Positions 5,711 through 6,252 of a DNA stretch of 6,252 bases are shown here, piece after piece. Source of the stretch: ZC4RG30 sp964632365 (GTDB taxonomy: Bacteria; Pseudomonadota; Gammaproteobacteria; Steroidobacterales; Steroidobacteraceae); contig CAZWDR010000135.1 in the NCBI GenBank assembly GCA_964632365.1, positions 1 through 6,252 of the forward strand. Direction: 5' to 3'. Position 1 is the first letter of the stretch, and each line of letters begins with the position of its first letter. A program made the translations under genes and the position numbers. The notes under the pieces were generated by a model. It saw nothing but the letters and a program-made list of their open reading frames with translations, ran no database searches and was not told where the DNA came from.

Positions 5711-6252
5711 TCAGTCGCGCGGCCAGCGATTCCACAGCACCGGATCCCCATAGACCAGGAACTTCGGGTTCAGCAGGTCCGGCTTGTTGTAGCGCAGGGC
5801 GAGGCCATCCTCGAGGCTCACCACCTGTCCGCCGGCCGCTTCGACCACGGCCTGGCCGGCCGCGATGTCCCATTCGTTCGAGCCACCGAGGCGTGGATAA
5901 AGGTCCGCCGATCCGTCGGCCACCAGGCACAGCTTGATGGAGCTGCCCGCGGGCAGGAACTCATGGGGGCCGAGCTTCTCGATGCGGGCCAGCAGCTTCG
6001 GCGACCCATGCGAGCGGCTGCCCAGCACGCGCAGCGGCGTGGACGCATGGCGCTGCACGCCGATGGGCACGGGCGGTCGGTCGCCGGCTTCGCGCCACGC
6101 GCCAAGCCCGGGCGCGCCGGAATAGAGCGTGTCGGACACCGGGATGTGCACCACGCCCAGCACCGGCCGGCCGCCCTGGATCAGCGCGATGTTCACGGTG
6201 AACTCACCATTGCGCGCGACGAACTCCTTCGTGCCGTCGAGCGGATCGACCA
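5711..6252 (-). CDS. cysQ: 3'(2'),5'-bisphosphate nucleotidase CysQ, C-terminal 179 residues (N-terminus beyond right edge)
   Basis: This inositol-monophosphatase-fold, Mg-dependent phosphatase hydrolyses 3'-phosphoadenosine 5'-phosphate (PAP) to AMP, clearing a by-product of sulfate assimilation. At the right edge the minus strand reads VDPLDGTKEFVARNGEFTVN. DPLDGT is the metal-binding motif of the superfamily, and the following KEF...NGEFTVNIALI run is typical of CysQ rather than SuhB. The second signature is NEWDIAAGQAVVEAAGG, whose Asp is a metal ligand. Between them lie HIPVSDTLYSG, a Gly-rich loop and SIKLCLVADGSADLYPR, all as expected for the family. The C-terminus is complete (LWNRWPRD). 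About 80-90 N-terminal residues are missing, based on a usual length near 265. A GTG at 6196 is internal and not the start. The stop faces the M48 stop with four bases between. The CysQ call is strong; a closely related phosphatase acting on another substrate is a remote alternative. Confidence 0.94.
   Translation of the reverse strand, partial: VDPLDGTKEFVARNGEFTVNIALIQGGRPVLGVVHIPVSDTLYSGAPGLGAWREAGDRPPVPIGVQRHASTPLRVLGSRSHGSPKLLARIEKLGPHEFLPAGSSIKLCLVADGSADLYPRLGGSNEWDIAAGQAVVEAAGGQVVSLEDGLALRYNKPDLLNPKFLVYGDPVLWNRWPRD

Noticed and set aside
5436..5930. A 164-residue minus-strand open frame spanning the M48 3' end and the cysQ 3' end.
   Set aside because: It overlaps two well-supported genes in a different frame and crosses their junction; its composition is typical of a shadow frame.
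6194..6196. GTG at 6196-6194 as a start codon for the cysQ gene.
   Set aside because: The conserved DPLDGTKEF motif lies upstream in the same frame up to the window edge, so this GTG is an internal valine codon.

Overview
The window is GC-rich DNA (roughly two thirds G+C) with tightly packed genes and 4-11 base gene overlaps. It looks like a chromosomal segment of a Gram-negative bacterium, because it encodes outer-membrane, periplasmic-adaptor and lipoprotein components. Gene content and codon use suit a gamma- or betaproteobacterium, perhaps Xanthomonadales-like, but no rRNA or other taxonomic marker is present, so this is an inference.

Positions 1-4011 hold a four-gene minus-strand unit, read right to left. 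First comes a small His-rich membrane or secreted protein (3616-4011), then a CzcC-like outer-membrane factor (2281-3555), a CzcB-like periplasmic adaptor with a His-rich N-terminal linker (1268-2284), and the first 426 residues of a CzcA-like heavy-metal RND pump (1-1278, running off the left edge). The last three overlap by 4 and 11 bases and are probably translationally coupled. Together they would form a tripartite pump exporting divalent metal cations across both membranes. The pump's TM4 motif DFG...DGA...VEN is the Co/Zn/Cd/Ni type rather than the Cu/Ag (CusA) type. No metal-responsive regulator is visible in the window.

Positions 4012-4125 are a 114-base divergent intergenic region. 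It carries a perfect 8-bp inverted repeat whose right arm touches the start codon of the next gene.

Positions 4126-5706 (plus strand) encode an M48 metalloprotease with a probable lipoprotein signal, a complete zinc site (HEIVH plus downstream Glu and His), TPR-like helices and an extra C-terminal domain. It resembles the BepA/LoiP periplasmic proteases that maintain the outer membrane. Four bases after its stop lies the stop of a convergent minus-strand gene, a CysQ-type 3'(2'),5'-bisphosphate nucleotidase (5711-6252) that lacks its N-terminus at the right edge.

No tRNA, rRNA, CRISPR array, insertion sequence or attachment site was recognised. The efflux cluster is of a known type. The less ordinary points are the small His-rich lead gene, the adaptor that appears to lack the usual alpha-helical hairpin, and the inverted repeat upstream of the protease.
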